A DNA stretch of 64,000 nt from Amaurobius ferox. Lineage: Eukaryota; Arthropoda; Arachnida; Araneae; Amaurobiidae. The notes under the pieces were generated by a model. That model saw only the letters and a list, made by a program, of their open reading frames with translations. It was not told the origin of the DNA and searched no databases. Position numbers and translations under genes: made by a program. The first letter of the stretch is position 1. The number at the start of each line of letters is the position of its first letter. Shown one piece after another: positions 25,459 through 37,594 of this stretch. The stretch covers positions 51,617,020-51,681,019 of the forward strand of contig OX578153.1 in NCBI GenBank assembly GCA_951213105.1, in the 5' to 3' direction.

Positions 25459-25842
25459 GTTGTTGCTGAGACCCAGACCATCTGACCCACCAGAAAGGTG
25501 TAAGGTAACTGTTTGCACGGCCGGGAAGTGCCACCCAATTTAGACCGGAACCCAGTGGGGGAGGCATCCACAGGGATCGTACCTTCCTTCCCCTACCACC
25601 AACCTCTCGGAAGGACTTACGGACCCACATATTTAACGTGATCGTACTCCTCATGAACACGGCGGCAGTTGTGACAGCGTGCAAATCCAGCGCGCAAACC
25701 ACCGGACTACCGTGCCCGAAATGTGCCAACAGCACGCGGTGTTTGCAGGTGGTCACCCACCCAAATACTAACCGCGCTCGATGCTGCTTGACTTCGGTGA
25801 TCTAACGAGAGCCGGTGTTATCAGCACGGTAGGACCGTTGGC
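25459..25842 (-). mobile_element. 5S-headed chimeric SINE (384 bp), copy 1
   Basis: On the minus strand it starts GCCAACGGTCCTACCGTGC, a 5S rRNA 5' end, and runs through a 5S-like segment of ~120 nt (to about 25723). A tRNA-like segment with an A-box but no B-box comes next (from about 25717), then the same body and hairpin tail as the SINE at 929-1208. A perfect 14-bp target duplication, tgaaagtggggagt, lies at 25445-25458 and 25843-25856. The tail ends in a CAACAACA-type run. Internal open frames are not genes. Confidence 0.95.
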
Positions 25843-25859
25843 TGAAAGTGGGGAGTATG

Positions 25860-26428
25860 TAAAATTTTAATTAGAGGAATTCATTCCGAATATTATTTTA
25901 GCAAATAAAAAAGTGACCAGAGAAAATTCCAAAAGTTAAAATAACTTTTAAGTGAGGATTTTGCATCGACATTAATTCTACCACATCAAGTTTAAATCTC
26001 CATTTTATTTCATTTATGGCAGAAGGGTCAGTGGTCAATTTTTTATAACGGCACTCATCTGGACAGTCATTTGTTAAGGCCTGAATAGATAACAGTTATC
26101 GCAACACATATCATTACATTGCTTTAAGAATAAAATTAAATATCTATTCAGATTGCTAATACGTACCAATAATATTTTATTGATAAGTTGTATATAAAGA
26201 AAAATTTCTTTTAATGAAAATTGCGATCATCAGTAAATTCTTTTCAAGCACGCTGTACCAAATACAGATGCAGTTCGTTAAAATAGACAGAAAATAATAC
26301 TCTGAATCAATAAATAAAAACTTAAACAACTTAATTAAACAAACAAACTGCTTCGAGAATGCATTTGCTCCATTTTAAACTCAACACAACACTCTATATT
26401 ATATCAAAATCTGCAAATTAATTTTTTA
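25860..26428. other. AT-rich spacer
   Basis: Nothing recognised between the SINE and the solo LTR. Confidence 0.35.
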
Positions 26429-26432
26429 ATAT

Positions 26433-26970
26433 TGTTACGACTTATTCTCTGGAATCGTGGGTGCACTTTCAGGACACAAGAATGAGTCCAAATTTGGGGA
26501 TAACTAACACGTTTATTTACAAGCACAGCATAAACAGGAATAACATTCAACATACAGCTCAATAGCTACCTCGCAAGATCGCTAAACCACTATTAGGTAC
26601 AGTAAAACAACTAAATACTCCACTTATTTCACAAAACAGCGACTACTATACTAACTACATTGCCATATCTCACAATTCAATGTAGTTCGTATCTTGTCAA
26701 CTTCTCTAAGTGAGCAATAACTCCTTTTATATACTCCCAGTAGAAACTTCCAGAAGGGGCTCGTATCTCACAGAATATTCGTTATTTCAAGAAGGTTCTC
26801 GGATATTTAAAATGTCGTCGAATTGGCGATAAGTCGACAAATCTGGCGACCCCGAACCAACAGTCTTAAACTGGTAATCGTGGATTGACGTCATAGGAAT
26901 GAACGGTGTTTTCCCTTCTGGCTCTTAAAAGATCTTCCAGTTCAGGAAGGCATTTTTCATGTTTCTAACA
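26433..26970 (-). mobile_element. Solo LTR, 538 bp
   Basis: On the minus strand it begins TGTTAGAAAC and ends GTCGTAACA, so it has TG...CA ends with a short TGTTA/TAACA inverted terminus. A TATA box (TATATAAAAGG, near 26735) and downstream AATAAA words are in the expected order for U3-R-U5. A 4-bp duplication ATAT flanks it (26429-26432 and 26971-26974). No internal retrotransposon region or second LTR is present, so it is probably the product of LTR-LTR recombination. The parent family (Ty3/gypsy or BEL/Pao) cannot be decided from the LTR alone. Confidence 0.85.
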
Positions 26971-26974
26971 ATAT

Positions 26975-29170
26975 ATATTTCCTATTTTGACTGTCTTTCT
27001 TAGAATCAATTTTTATTATCTAAGAGATCTTGAGTATGAAATATGATTATTATTATCTATGGTGAGGCTTATTTTATATGCTCAATGCTTATTCGCTCTC
27101 AATAATATGTTATACTGCATACATTTTTTCTTATCTGGCAACTCATGTAAAACAATTGTTAAATGCCGTGGCCATTTGGAAGATAAATACTGTTAAAATT
27201 AGAAAACATGTCAATGTTTGGATTTAAAAAATAAATTATCATGCACAACTACAAAGCAACATTGATTATGCAATATAATTTTAAATTTTTATTATTTTAT
27301 AAGGTACGTATGACCTATAACATCTTATTATTTTCTTTTAGGAAGAAATTACTGAATATCGTGACTCCCACTTTCGTCTGTGGTTGTGGTCACACACAAG
27401 GAGCGCATAGCCATCTTTATGATTTGGGGAGCGTACGGCCGATCATTTATTTTCATCCTCTTCAAAGTTTTTACACTATACGCCATGCCGAAATTTAATG
27501 TAATTTAATGATTTAAATGTAATTTAAAGACAGTTCTTAGGCCCTTGACATAGAAGCATTTTGATAAAAATATCTAGGGGCATAGGCATTGCTAAGATCT
27601 TTGAAAAGGGACATTTGAAGATCAAATGGGGAAGTTTGTTTGCTAATATGAACCTTGTGGGAACTAATCACATTGTCTTAGGCCATTGGAGCAATTATCA
27701 TCTCCAATACCTAGGGGCACCAAAATTGTTTGTGCTTAGGTCTTTAAAGAGTCGTAATCCGGCTTAACGTCTTAAAGTTACTCTCAATTTTAATTTGATA
27801 ATAAAAGCGCCTATAAAAATACAATTTATATTAATATATTTCCGAGAATACATTTAAGGTTGAAGTCGATCTGATCAGAATGAAATGCTATTTTTATTTC
27901 GTAAAGATGAAATTGATCACAATGGAATAGTATTCTGATATATTACAAACATGGGCACTTCTTAAGAGGGTGCAAGAGGGGGTCACATTCTCCTACCTGG
28001 AAATTCAAAGTCACAAAGGTGTTTATTGAGCTATCGTCGATATTGTACGTATTATCCTTAAGTTGTGCCCTCCCCCTCCCTTGGAAAAATTTTATGGGTG
28101 CCCACATATAAAATTGTATTTAAAAGCAATGGAATATTAGTGTTTAAGATACAAATGGATGCCATGGTAAGTGGAATATTATTACTTAGGCTGTAAGTCG
28201 ATCTAAATACAATAGCATGCAATTATTTCATTAAGAAAATTAAGAAATTGCACAAATCTAATAAATAAAAATATTCACTTAAATATGAAATAATACTTTT
28301 AAAGTAAATTTGAAAATCAAATACTTGCCTATATAGCTATATAGTCCGTTTATTAATACACCTGCTTATATCCTAATGTACATAACCCAGATTTGTTAAA
28401 GCATTTCTGTACTAAATACAATACACGCAAATTAAATTAATCACATAGGAATATCATTATGATATACAAATAGATCTAAACGCAGTGGAACATTAAAGAT
28501 AAAAGACGGATGTGTATCACAACAGGATTATTATTATATAAGATAAAAGTGGACCTTAATACAATGGTATATCATAATTTTAGATACAATTTTATGTGAT
28601 TACAATGGAATACATTATATAGGAAACAATTATGTCATTTGACATATAACAGAACTTAAGTATTATGCCACTGAAATCTTATGAAATTTTTATAAAATAT
28701 ACTTTATATATATTAGTATTTTCTGATGTAAATTATAACAAAATTTAAACATTTCGCCACTGAAATATTTTGTTGATCAAGAAGGCAAGTCGAATTTATT
28801 CAAATTCCTATATTTTATTTTTAAAATTCTATTAGTCATTTATCAATTATATCTGCATAGTAAAAAAATATATAGACAGCTGTCCTGCAGTATGAATTGC
28901 AGCTACATAGTTTTTTTCCAGAAAATTTTCTTGTAAAATAAATAATTTAACAAGAACACGTTTCGGTTGGTGTTCTCGAATTGAACTGGATTGGATTATT
29001 TTAACACTATCTTTTTCTTTTGCACGCACAGAAAGAGATAGCAGCCCCGTTCGGTTATGGATGGCCTTTTAGCTCATAGAAAATACCCTATAGGTAAAAT
29101 ATCATTGCTTCTAATTTTAAGAGTCTTCAGCTAATACTTTTCGACGCAGAAAGTTGCATTTCTTGAAAGG
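26975..29170. other. AT-rich spacer with weak repeats
   Basis: Words such as 'acaatggaata' and 'gatctaaayacaatgg' recur at about 27920-28620, suggesting a very decayed tandem array. Short open frames (27241-27498, 27561-27767) show no recognisable domain. Confidence 0.35.
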
Positions 29171-29179
29171 TAGCAATTG

Positions 29180-29625
29180 ACTTTTTCTAATGTTTCCTTT
29201 GTAGTAAATAAATCCGAAAAAAATATTTTTGCAGTATAGGTTGACACTGTAACACACTTATGTTGCGGTATTTATTGTCAGAAATAAGTATAATAATGAG
29301 GTATCAGGCTCGAACATGTTAAGCTTCATTTGATAGGAAATAAATCTGAATCTAAGTTTAACAGCATATATTGAATGCACTTAAACATATTTCTTTGCTG
29401 CATTTATTGTAATATATGGATGTAAAGCTAAGAAATGGTACATGATCATTATATGCTTTCTTCATAGCAATGAAATCTGAAGAGAATATTTACAATATAT
29501 GTTAAATACACGGAAATATTTTTCTTTTGCTGTATTTATGGTGAGAGATACTTATAGATGTAAATATTAGGTATCACACACGGCAATTATAGGCTTTACT
29601 TTTTAGTAAAGCAATCTGAACGGCC
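29180..29625. repeat. Diverged ~130-150-bp tandem repeat, three units
   Basis: Anchors 'gctgyatttat' preceded by 'aatatttttct' or similar recur near 29265, 29395 and 29540, each followed by a 'ggtayca' word and an aagcaatctga-like word. Confidence 0.5.
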
Positions 29626-30594
29626 TTTTTAACACTTTCCAGTAGAAAAGTGTTTATGACTTTGTTCCTTCTGTCTGTCTGTCTGTCTGTCCGTTCGGGC
29701 GATAACTGTCGTAAAAATGATTTCATCAAAATGAAATTTTATTATGTTATTGAGACGGTCTGTGGAACGTATGGGAATGTAAATGAATAATATCACCCAA
29801 TTAGTTGTGGATTGAACCCGGGTTGAAGAAATGAAATAAAGTGAACCTCATGAGACCCAATTTTCCAAACATTTTATAAGCAAAGTTGAAATTCACAAAT
29901 TGCTTCGAAAATTTTAGAAATATTCAAATTATCCCATAAAATATATAAAAAAAATTTCAGCAAAATATGTTCAGTAGTTTTTTAAAAAAAATAAAAATAA
30001 TAATTACACCCATATAATATGAAGAGACCACTTGACACACTTCAAAATAAAATATGACATCCATATTTTTAAAAATCGTGATTTTTAAAATTCTTTTAAA
30101 TTTATATTTAGTGTTGCATCATTGAAACCGCTTTATTTTTGCCTATTTTCTGTGATTCTATATTCTGCGCCAACGCAATTGCAATATTTATGAATTAAAA
30201 TGATCTTCAAACTTTGATTATTTCTACAACGAAGTCTAATTTTAATGGATGCAGAATATAAAAAAGTGATTGTAAAATGAGTTGTATAAGAATTGCTGAA
30301 TTTTTTCACGCAAAATTATTTACCTCTGGAGTCTGGAATAAAAGTGTTTAAATGAAATATTCACTACTTTTAAATAGAGAGCCAGACGATTTATATTTTG
30401 ATGTCATTGTTAATACAGTTAATTTTTTTTTGGATGAAATTTTAAGTTATCGAGTAAAATAAATTATTGTAGTTCTGTGATAATTAAAAAAATATCACCG
30501 CTGAATGTACCGTATTTTGCATTTCAGTTGGAAAGTGTTTCATAATCACTGCTTTATGCATGATTGATCTTTCTTGCGTTTTCTTGGACTAGTT
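29626..30594 (+). mobile_element. Repeat family B, copy 3 (internally deleted)
   Basis: It starts tttttaacactttcc and has the (GTCT)n core at 29668-29692 with a shared following block. It ends with gttggaaagtgtttcataat, a gcatgattgatc hairpin arm and ggactag. It is ~370 bp shorter than copies 1 and 2, mainly from losses in the second half. Confidence 0.8.
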
Positions 30595-30599
30595 ACTCT

Positions 30600-31393
30600 A
30601 CACAGACATTTTTTCTATTTGAACATTTTATACTGAAGGGATCATATATAAAAAATTTAGGCCAAATATTGTTTGAAAAAAAAATATTGGCTGGAAAAAA
30701 TTATATGATAGATTTTCGCATTTGATTTTTATAAGCTTTCAAATTAGATGTATGTGTCTAAAACCAATTACTGAAATTCCGGAGACAGAGGACAACTAAG
30801 TTGAAACACCCTCTATGTTGAATGGACAGAAGCATCAAAAACACAAGAACCCGCCAGAAACAGACGTTCCCAAATATATTGCAGATAACAGTATCCACAA
30901 ACCGGTTTTAGAATTTTTATGCGGTCATCAGCATAAAATAACCGTTAACTGCAATGGAAGTAATAAAACTTATTATTTGACGCAATTTTGTGAACTTAAA
31001 TTACAAAATCACATTTATAAAATACTCTTTTCTATGTAAATTTTAATATACACTAAATTATTAGATTTATTTAATTTATTTACATTATTCATAAGTATAG
31101 TAAAACACGTCTAAGGTATATCAAAATGTTTCTATCAAAGATTACAAATATTTGTAAACTGCCTTAATTGAAAACACCATCTTGACGTGGCATATATTGC
31201 TTTGAGACATCATAATGTCTAACATCAACTGATGATAAACATTTTGATGTCCGAAAACGCTATAACACTTTAAAATATGAGTTTTCCCTGCAAGTCAAAA
31301 TGGTGTTTTAAATACAGTTTTTAAATGCCTTTATAGAAAAATACAATTTACAAATTTAATTACTACAATAAAGACATTATTTTAAATACACAT
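30600..31393. other. AT-rich spacer
   Basis: An open frame at 30815-31039 has no recognisable family. Nothing else was seen. Confidence 0.35.
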
Positions 31394-31537
31394 TATTACT
31401 TTCCTTATATACAATAATGAATAAGGAAAGTATTGTGACGGGGGTCGAAAATTCAAATTTGAGTTTTCGACGGTAGAGCACGTTTCAAGCTTCCCTGAGC
31501 ACGAATAGAACATTTTTGAGGTGATGTCTGTGTGTGT

Positions 31538-31595
31538 AGAAAATCCAGACCACACGACCAACCCATAGGCTAATGGTAGCTTTCTGTGTGGCCGG
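31538..31595 (-). mobile_element. Hairpin tail-only element, 58 bp (copy 1)
   Basis: Inserted in the (GT)n tract of a family D element and flanked by a 15-bp duplication, gatgtctgtgtgtgt (31523-31537 and 31596-31610). On the minus strand it starts CCGGCCACAC and ends GTGTGGTCTGGATTTTC. It aligns with the last ~57 nt of the SINE at 50943-50999. The microsatellite makes the exact duplication length uncertain. Confidence 0.8.
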
Positions 31596-31986
31596 GATGT
31601 CTGTGTGTGTGTAAAAGTATGTGTGTGTGTGTCAGTGAGTGTGTGCAGACGATAACTGACGAACGAACGGACCGATTCGAACGAAATTTGATACAAAAAT
31701 TGCAATCCGTGAAAACTGGAAGCCTATTGTTTTTATACGGAATCGAAAGTTTAAAAAACCCCTAAATTTTCGAATGAAATTTTGAAAAAATTATCAAGAA
31801 ATCAAAACCTCTAAAAAAGTTACGCAAATAGACATTTCTTATGTAATTTTGCATTAGAAAACGATTAACATAAATTTTAGAACGCTAGCATGAACAGTTC
31901 TCGAGATATTGCACATTTTTCAACAAAAATTATATAAAATCAAAAAAATTATAAAAATTCAAAAATAATTATATAAAATAAAAAAA

Positions 31987-32690
31987 ATATTTCCTATTGA
32001 GACACATGTTCACTTTTCATACGTAATATCATGCGAGAAATTTGGTGACATCATTCTCGAGGATCTAGTTCATTCCATTCATGAGAAAAGATACTTTGAG
32101 TAATACTTTTGTATTTGAACGGCAATAACCATTTATCTGCTATAAGAATAAATTATTTCTCCGTCCATAACGCTTAGCGAGATTTCGGCGACGAATTTCG
32201 CAAAGTGTCGAAATGAAAAAAAAATATTTCCTATTGAGACACATGTTCACTTTTCATACGTAATATCATGCGAGAAATTTGGTGACATCATTCTCGAGGA
32301 TCTAGTTCATTCCATTCATGAGAAAAGATACTTTGAGTAATACTTTTGTATTTGAACGGCAATAACCATTTATTTGCTATAAGAATAAATTATTTCTCTG
32401 TCCATAACGCTTAGCGAGATTTTGGCGACGAATTTCGCAAAATGTCGAAATGAAAAAAAAATATTTCTTATTGAGACACATGTTCACTTTTCATACGTAA
32501 TATCATGCGAGAAATTTGGTGACATCATTCTCGAGGATCTAGTTCATTCCATTCATGAGAAAATATACTTTGAGTAATACTTTTGTATTTGAACGGCAAT
32601 AACCATTTATCTGCTATAAGAATAAATTATTTCTCCGTCCATAACGCTTAGCGATATTTTGGCGACGAATTTCGCAAAATGTCGCCAACT
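31987..32690. repeat. 237-bp tandem triplication inside family D
   Basis: Units begin at 31987, 32224 and 32461 (atatttcctattgagacac) and differ by only a few bases. The unit includes most of the 'cgagaaatttggtgacatca' block. Other family D copies have it once. Confidence 0.95.
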
Positions 32691-32914
32691 TGGCGACTTT
32701 TTTAAATGTTAACAAATTAAATAAAATTTCGCCAAATGGATAAAATTACGCTAAATAAATGAAATAACGCCTAATTGACGAAAATTCAATATCTTGGAAA
32801 AATATAAGTATCTACTATAAGAATAACCTATTTTGTTTTTGTTTTTACTGTAAAAGTAGTAAATACATTATATAAGTAAGTCATGTGCTGCCCACAACAG
32901 ATTTTTTTTCTCTT

Positions 32915-34250
32915 GTCATGTGTATTATACCTAAAATTTGCAGCTAAAGTGAAAATAAAAAAAATATAAAGGGGTTTTTACACATGTCCAAACACATCCC
33001 TTAATTACGCCAGATATTTGCCGTGTTAATTGTTAGACATATGTGTAAATATAAGGTATCGTACAAGGACATTATGAAATCAATGCATGTGAATGTCTTT
33101 AACATAATAAATCTACGTATTCAAATATGATATATTTAATTAGTTTGTTCATATTGTTCTATACTTCACATACATGCGATGAGATAAATAAGCATCATTA
33201 AAAGCTAATAACTCATTGGTTTTGGTCACTTATGACGTTACTTTATCCTTTAACGAAGACTGCTAAGGAACATCATTAGCCTGTCCTTGGTATATTTAAA
33301 TATGATATGCTACTTCACTAAGGATGATCGAATGCAAAGCCTACGTGGCGTCATATTTGTCAAAAGTTGAAGTATTTGAAACAAGAAGAATAACTTCTAT
33401 TATCATAACTGCGTACTTCTTTATAGCAGATCTTTTTAATACATTAATTATGTAATGATTTCAAATTTCTTATAATTATACATCGTTGTTGACATTGCTT
33501 ATTGAGCTTAGGTAATTGGTTTCAGACGCTTGCTTCTAATTGAAAAGTTTGTTAAAATTAAATGTGAAAATTTTCATATAATGATTTTTTTCCGGTAGAT
33601 TGCATTTTCATTAAAATGATAGGTCTAAATTTTTATAAGGTCCCCTTTGTGAAATAAAAGTACTACAGAAACTGATCAAAAGAAAAAAAAATCCAGTGTA
33701 TGCTAAATTCTGTGAGTTATTGCTTAAAATACAGGAGAATATATTCTCTACAAATTTGAACTCAGCTGCAAGAAAAAAGAGAAAAAAAAGGTCACGTTCT
33801 GTGCAGTCTTGTAAATTGTAGTCAGCCCAGTAGTATGAGTTAATAACAAGGGACAACCCAATTCCAATTTACCAATTTTAGCCTATTTTGGCACTTTTTT
33901 ATGTTATTTCTATTGTAAATATTTTCATGAATATTGCAGATAATTGCACAGGATTGTTATCCTTTTGGCTGGTTACTATACAGTGAAATTTTATCTAATT
34001 TAACTTTTTTTTGCTTAAGTGAACACATGAAAATTTAAGTTCACCTTTTTTAAGAAAATACCTCCCACTGGAAAAAAAGATATCAAAGAATGCTACATTT
34101 AATTTGAATAAACTTTTAAACTGAAAGTAACAGTCTAAAACAAATGACGAAGTTCAAAAGAGAAGTGAACTATGTTTTAACACTCTGTTTAATAGTAGGA
34201 AATCGTGGTATCTTTGACTGACGCTCCATAGCTAATCCAGGATATATGTA
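32915..34250. other. AT-rich spacer
   Basis: No gene or element ends were recognised. Confidence 0.35.
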
Positions 34251-35170
34251 AAAAAATCTGATGTGGGCAGGCAGCACAAGACTTTCCTTATATAATGCTA
34301 TAAATTTACTACTTTTACAGTAAAAAAAAGTTATTCTTATAGCAGATACGTATATTATTTTCAAGATATTGAATTTTCATCAATTAGTCATTTCATCATA
34401 TTCATTGATTTAGCGTCATTTTTATCTATTTGGTGAAATTTTCTTTAATTTGGCAACATTCAAAAAGTACCCAAGTTGGCGACATTTCGCCAAATTCAAC
34501 GCCAAAATCTCGCTAAGCGTTATAGACGGAGAAATAAGTTATTTTTATAGCGGATAAATGACTATTGACGTTCAAATGCAAAAGTATTACTCAAAGTATC
34601 TTTTCTCATGAATGGAACGAGTTAGATCCACGAGAATGATTTCACCAAATTTATGGCATGATATTACATATGAAAAATAAACATGTTTTTCAACAGTTAA
34701 TATTCTTTTTAATTTATGGGATTTTTTGATAAATATATTTGAAAAATGGGCAATATCTCGAGAACGGTTCATGCTAGCATTTTAAAGTTTATGTCAATCG
34801 TTGTCTAAGGAAAATTACATAAGTAATGTTTATTTGCGTAACTTTATTAAAGGTTTTGAATTTTTGATGATTTTTTCAAAATTTCACTCGAAAATTTAGG
34901 GGGATTATGGATATTCGATTGTATTTAAAAACAATAGGCTTCCAGTGTTCATGAATTGTAATTTTTGTACCAAATTTCATTTGAATCGTTTTATTTATTC
35001 GTGAGATACCGTCTCCACAGCCTCACTGACACACACACAGACATCAGCTCAAAAATGTTCGATTCGTGATCAGGGATGCTTGAACCGTGCTCTCCCGTCA
35101 AAAACTCGAATTTGAATTTTCGACCCCGTCACAATACTTTCCTTATACATTATGTACATAAGGAAAGTAA
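34251..35170 (+). mobile_element. Repeat family D, copy 3
   Basis: It opens aaaaaatctgatgtgggcag with a small local duplication (ggcaggcagc) and closes with the hairpin arm ataaggaaagtaa. The (CA)n tract at 35027-35042 is short. Confidence 0.8.
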
Positions 35171-35174
35171 TAAC

Positions 35175-36535
35175 ACTGTGGATGAGCTCACATCTCCGAT
35201 CTCTTAATCTCGAATCCAGCTATCTCTCAGATATATTCTGGGTGACTCTCTATAGACTTGCTTTTTGATGAATAATAGAATTGCACCTGAGAAGATATAA
35301 AATCTGTTCAAACGTATTACCAGCTGACACTAATCTTGCCATGTAAGAATTATCTTTAGCATCTTCCGTCTAACAAAAACTGCCGATGAAGATTTAAAAC
35401 TTGAGAATTCCATACTTTATTTACAGCACGGATGTTTTCAATTTCACTCCCTTTTTGTAACAAATATATAAGTCAATTAAATTATATACATCGTCAAATT
35501 GCGTCCGGCCATTCAAGCATATGCAAGTAAACATGGCAAATTGAAATGGGAATTTTCGGCTTAGAAAGCAATTTGTCTTGCTTGGGAGGTATGGACCCTG
35601 AGACGTGCAGTGTGCATACAACTTTTGAAAATTCAAAATTTCATAAATTTTTAATTACACTGGTTTCCATTTCTTCTGTTTCTAATGTGGTAAATTATGT
35701 TTCTCATGTACTTTTACATGCTGAATGTGATAATGGGCGGGAAAAAAAGTAGTATCACCCACTGTTATTTTTTTAATTCAATTTTTTTCATCAAATATAC
35801 TATTTATAATGCATTTAAAACACATAAAAATATTTTTAAAGCTTGGTGGTATTCTCTGGGGATTTTGTCATGTAGACGGCATCTTTAACATCTCCCATCA
35901 GGGTCCAGCAGTATTTTGCTAGCATGTTAAAACGTGAGAAAAATGCATCGTATTGAACATTTTATATTTTATAAAGTATAAACTTTGGAAAATATTTTAA
36001 TTTCTAGTGATAAATCTATGTTATCTTTTAATGAACATCTTTAAAAATATAATACGTATAAGAATATTTTCTATAGAGTTGGAAAGTATGAACAATTTAT
36101 CGAACATTAAATTGGCAGTGGCACACCTAGGATTAGGTTCTGAGGGTGTGTGTGTGGGGGGGGGGGTTGACTCATCATGACCTACTTCAACACATTTTGG
36201 GAAGGTTGTGATATACATTTATTTATATTTAAAAAATAATAAGAATGTAAAAGAAGGTGAACATGCAAAGTCACCAAACTTAATGAGTAGGCGCCTGGTA
36301 CCCCTGCATTTTTTTACTTTTTTTTAATATGCCTATAGACGTTAAATGCCATTTTTGGTTAAATATTAAATTAATTGTTTCATTAAACAAACATTAATTA
36401 ATTTATAAAGTTTACTACATTTTTAATTCCATCGTCTGCATAGGTGACATACGTACATCTAAGAAATAAGAAAAAAGATCAGAACTGGGATTTATCTATC
36501 TCAAGGCGTTCAAAAGTTAAAGGGGGAGCTTACTT
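35175..36535. other. AT-rich spacer
   Basis: A G-rich run sits at 36146-36168. No gene was recognised. Confidence 0.35.
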
Positions 36536-36540
36536 TTGAA

Positions 36541-36554
36541 ATGTACGATATATA

Positions 36555-36626
<72 letters not shown>
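36541..36626. repeat. (TA)n microsatellite
   Basis: About 75 bases of nearly pure TA from 36558. It is followed directly by actagctgtaacccgtggcg, a motif that often follows TA runs in dispersed arthropod repeats. The open frame across it is an artefact. Confidence 0.95.
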
Positions 36627-36629
36627 TAT

Positions 36630-37590
36630 ACTAGCTGTAACCCGTGGCGTCGCTCAAGTAAATAGACGAACTCGGATGCGTATATTTAAACCCATGTGCA
36701 CCCTTCTCACCTACGGTTTCGAAATGGCAACGCCCACATAAAATAGGAAAGCTTACAACCTTTAAAGATATTTCTGCCCGTTGAATAAAAAATTATTGCT
36801 TTTTTAGAAAATCAAATAATTCATTGATTCAGTAGATCAAATTTTCATGGTGACCACTTAGGCATTGTTGTCAATTTGATAAATATCTATTTTATATTAA
36901 CTTTTAACCATTATTTCATGTGTATCGCCAGCAAAACGGCGGGTAAATTTTAGCGTATATTTATAAGGAAAATAAAAGAAGGTCTGTCATTGGACAACTT
37001 GTCTTTTAGTTGTGTTTTAAATATGTCTGTATCTTGGTGCAAAAACAATGTCATTTTTTGCAAAAAATGAGTTTAGCATTGAATTTCTAAATGTCCAAAA
37101 TAGGATTCAAATTTCAAAATCGTAATTATATTCAAACAAAAAATATTAAAAAAAACCTATCTATTTAACTGCAACTGAAGCCATATTACATCATTGATCA
37201 TTAAATATATCCTGCAAAAGGTTCCCACTATTAATTAATCGTCAAATTATGTATCACATCTAGTCTAAACCGCAACGGTTTACAAAAAAACGAATAAAGA
37301 GTTCAATTTTCAAATAGCTAAGCCCACATTTTTTTTTCTTTTAATCATATTATTCAAAACTCATGAAATATTTTGGAATGATACTTTATTTATAGATAAT
37401 TATTGAAAATTTGAGCACAATGTAACAATATGCGAAGGTACAAAAAAAATATTGAACTTTTTATAAAGACTTCAAACTTGATTATCTCAGAATTACTATG
37501 TTGTGGGTTAGACTACTTGTGAGCTCATCGCCTCATATATAAACAGAAGTTGATTTGATTCACGTACCTGATGTTGCGATTCAGTAAATG
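36630..37590. other. Sequence after the TA run, unassigned
   Basis: The 'cccgtggcgtcgc' word resembles the 'cccgggcaacgtcgggt' word near 55008, so part may belong to the same decayed repeat. No gene was recognised. Confidence 0.3.
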
Positions 37591-37594
37591 AGCC

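Larger units (their letters stand above)
31394..32910 (-). mobile_element. Repeat family D, copy 2, with internal triplication
   Basis: This is the reverse-oriented family D: the 3' hairpin end lies at 31397-31430 and the 5' end (ctgcccacaacagattt) at 32888-32905. It contains a 58-bp hairpin insertion in its (GT)n tract (31538-31595) and a 237-bp block present three times in tandem. Confidence 0.8.

Noticed and set aside
31655..31695. Possible hammerhead ribozyme core (CTGACGA ... GAAA) in family D
   Set aside because: The spacing and stems do not fit: GAAA does not directly follow a stem II and no stem III/cleavage triplet can be placed.
36541..36741. Open frame with poly(IY)
   Set aside because: Translation of a TA microsatellite.
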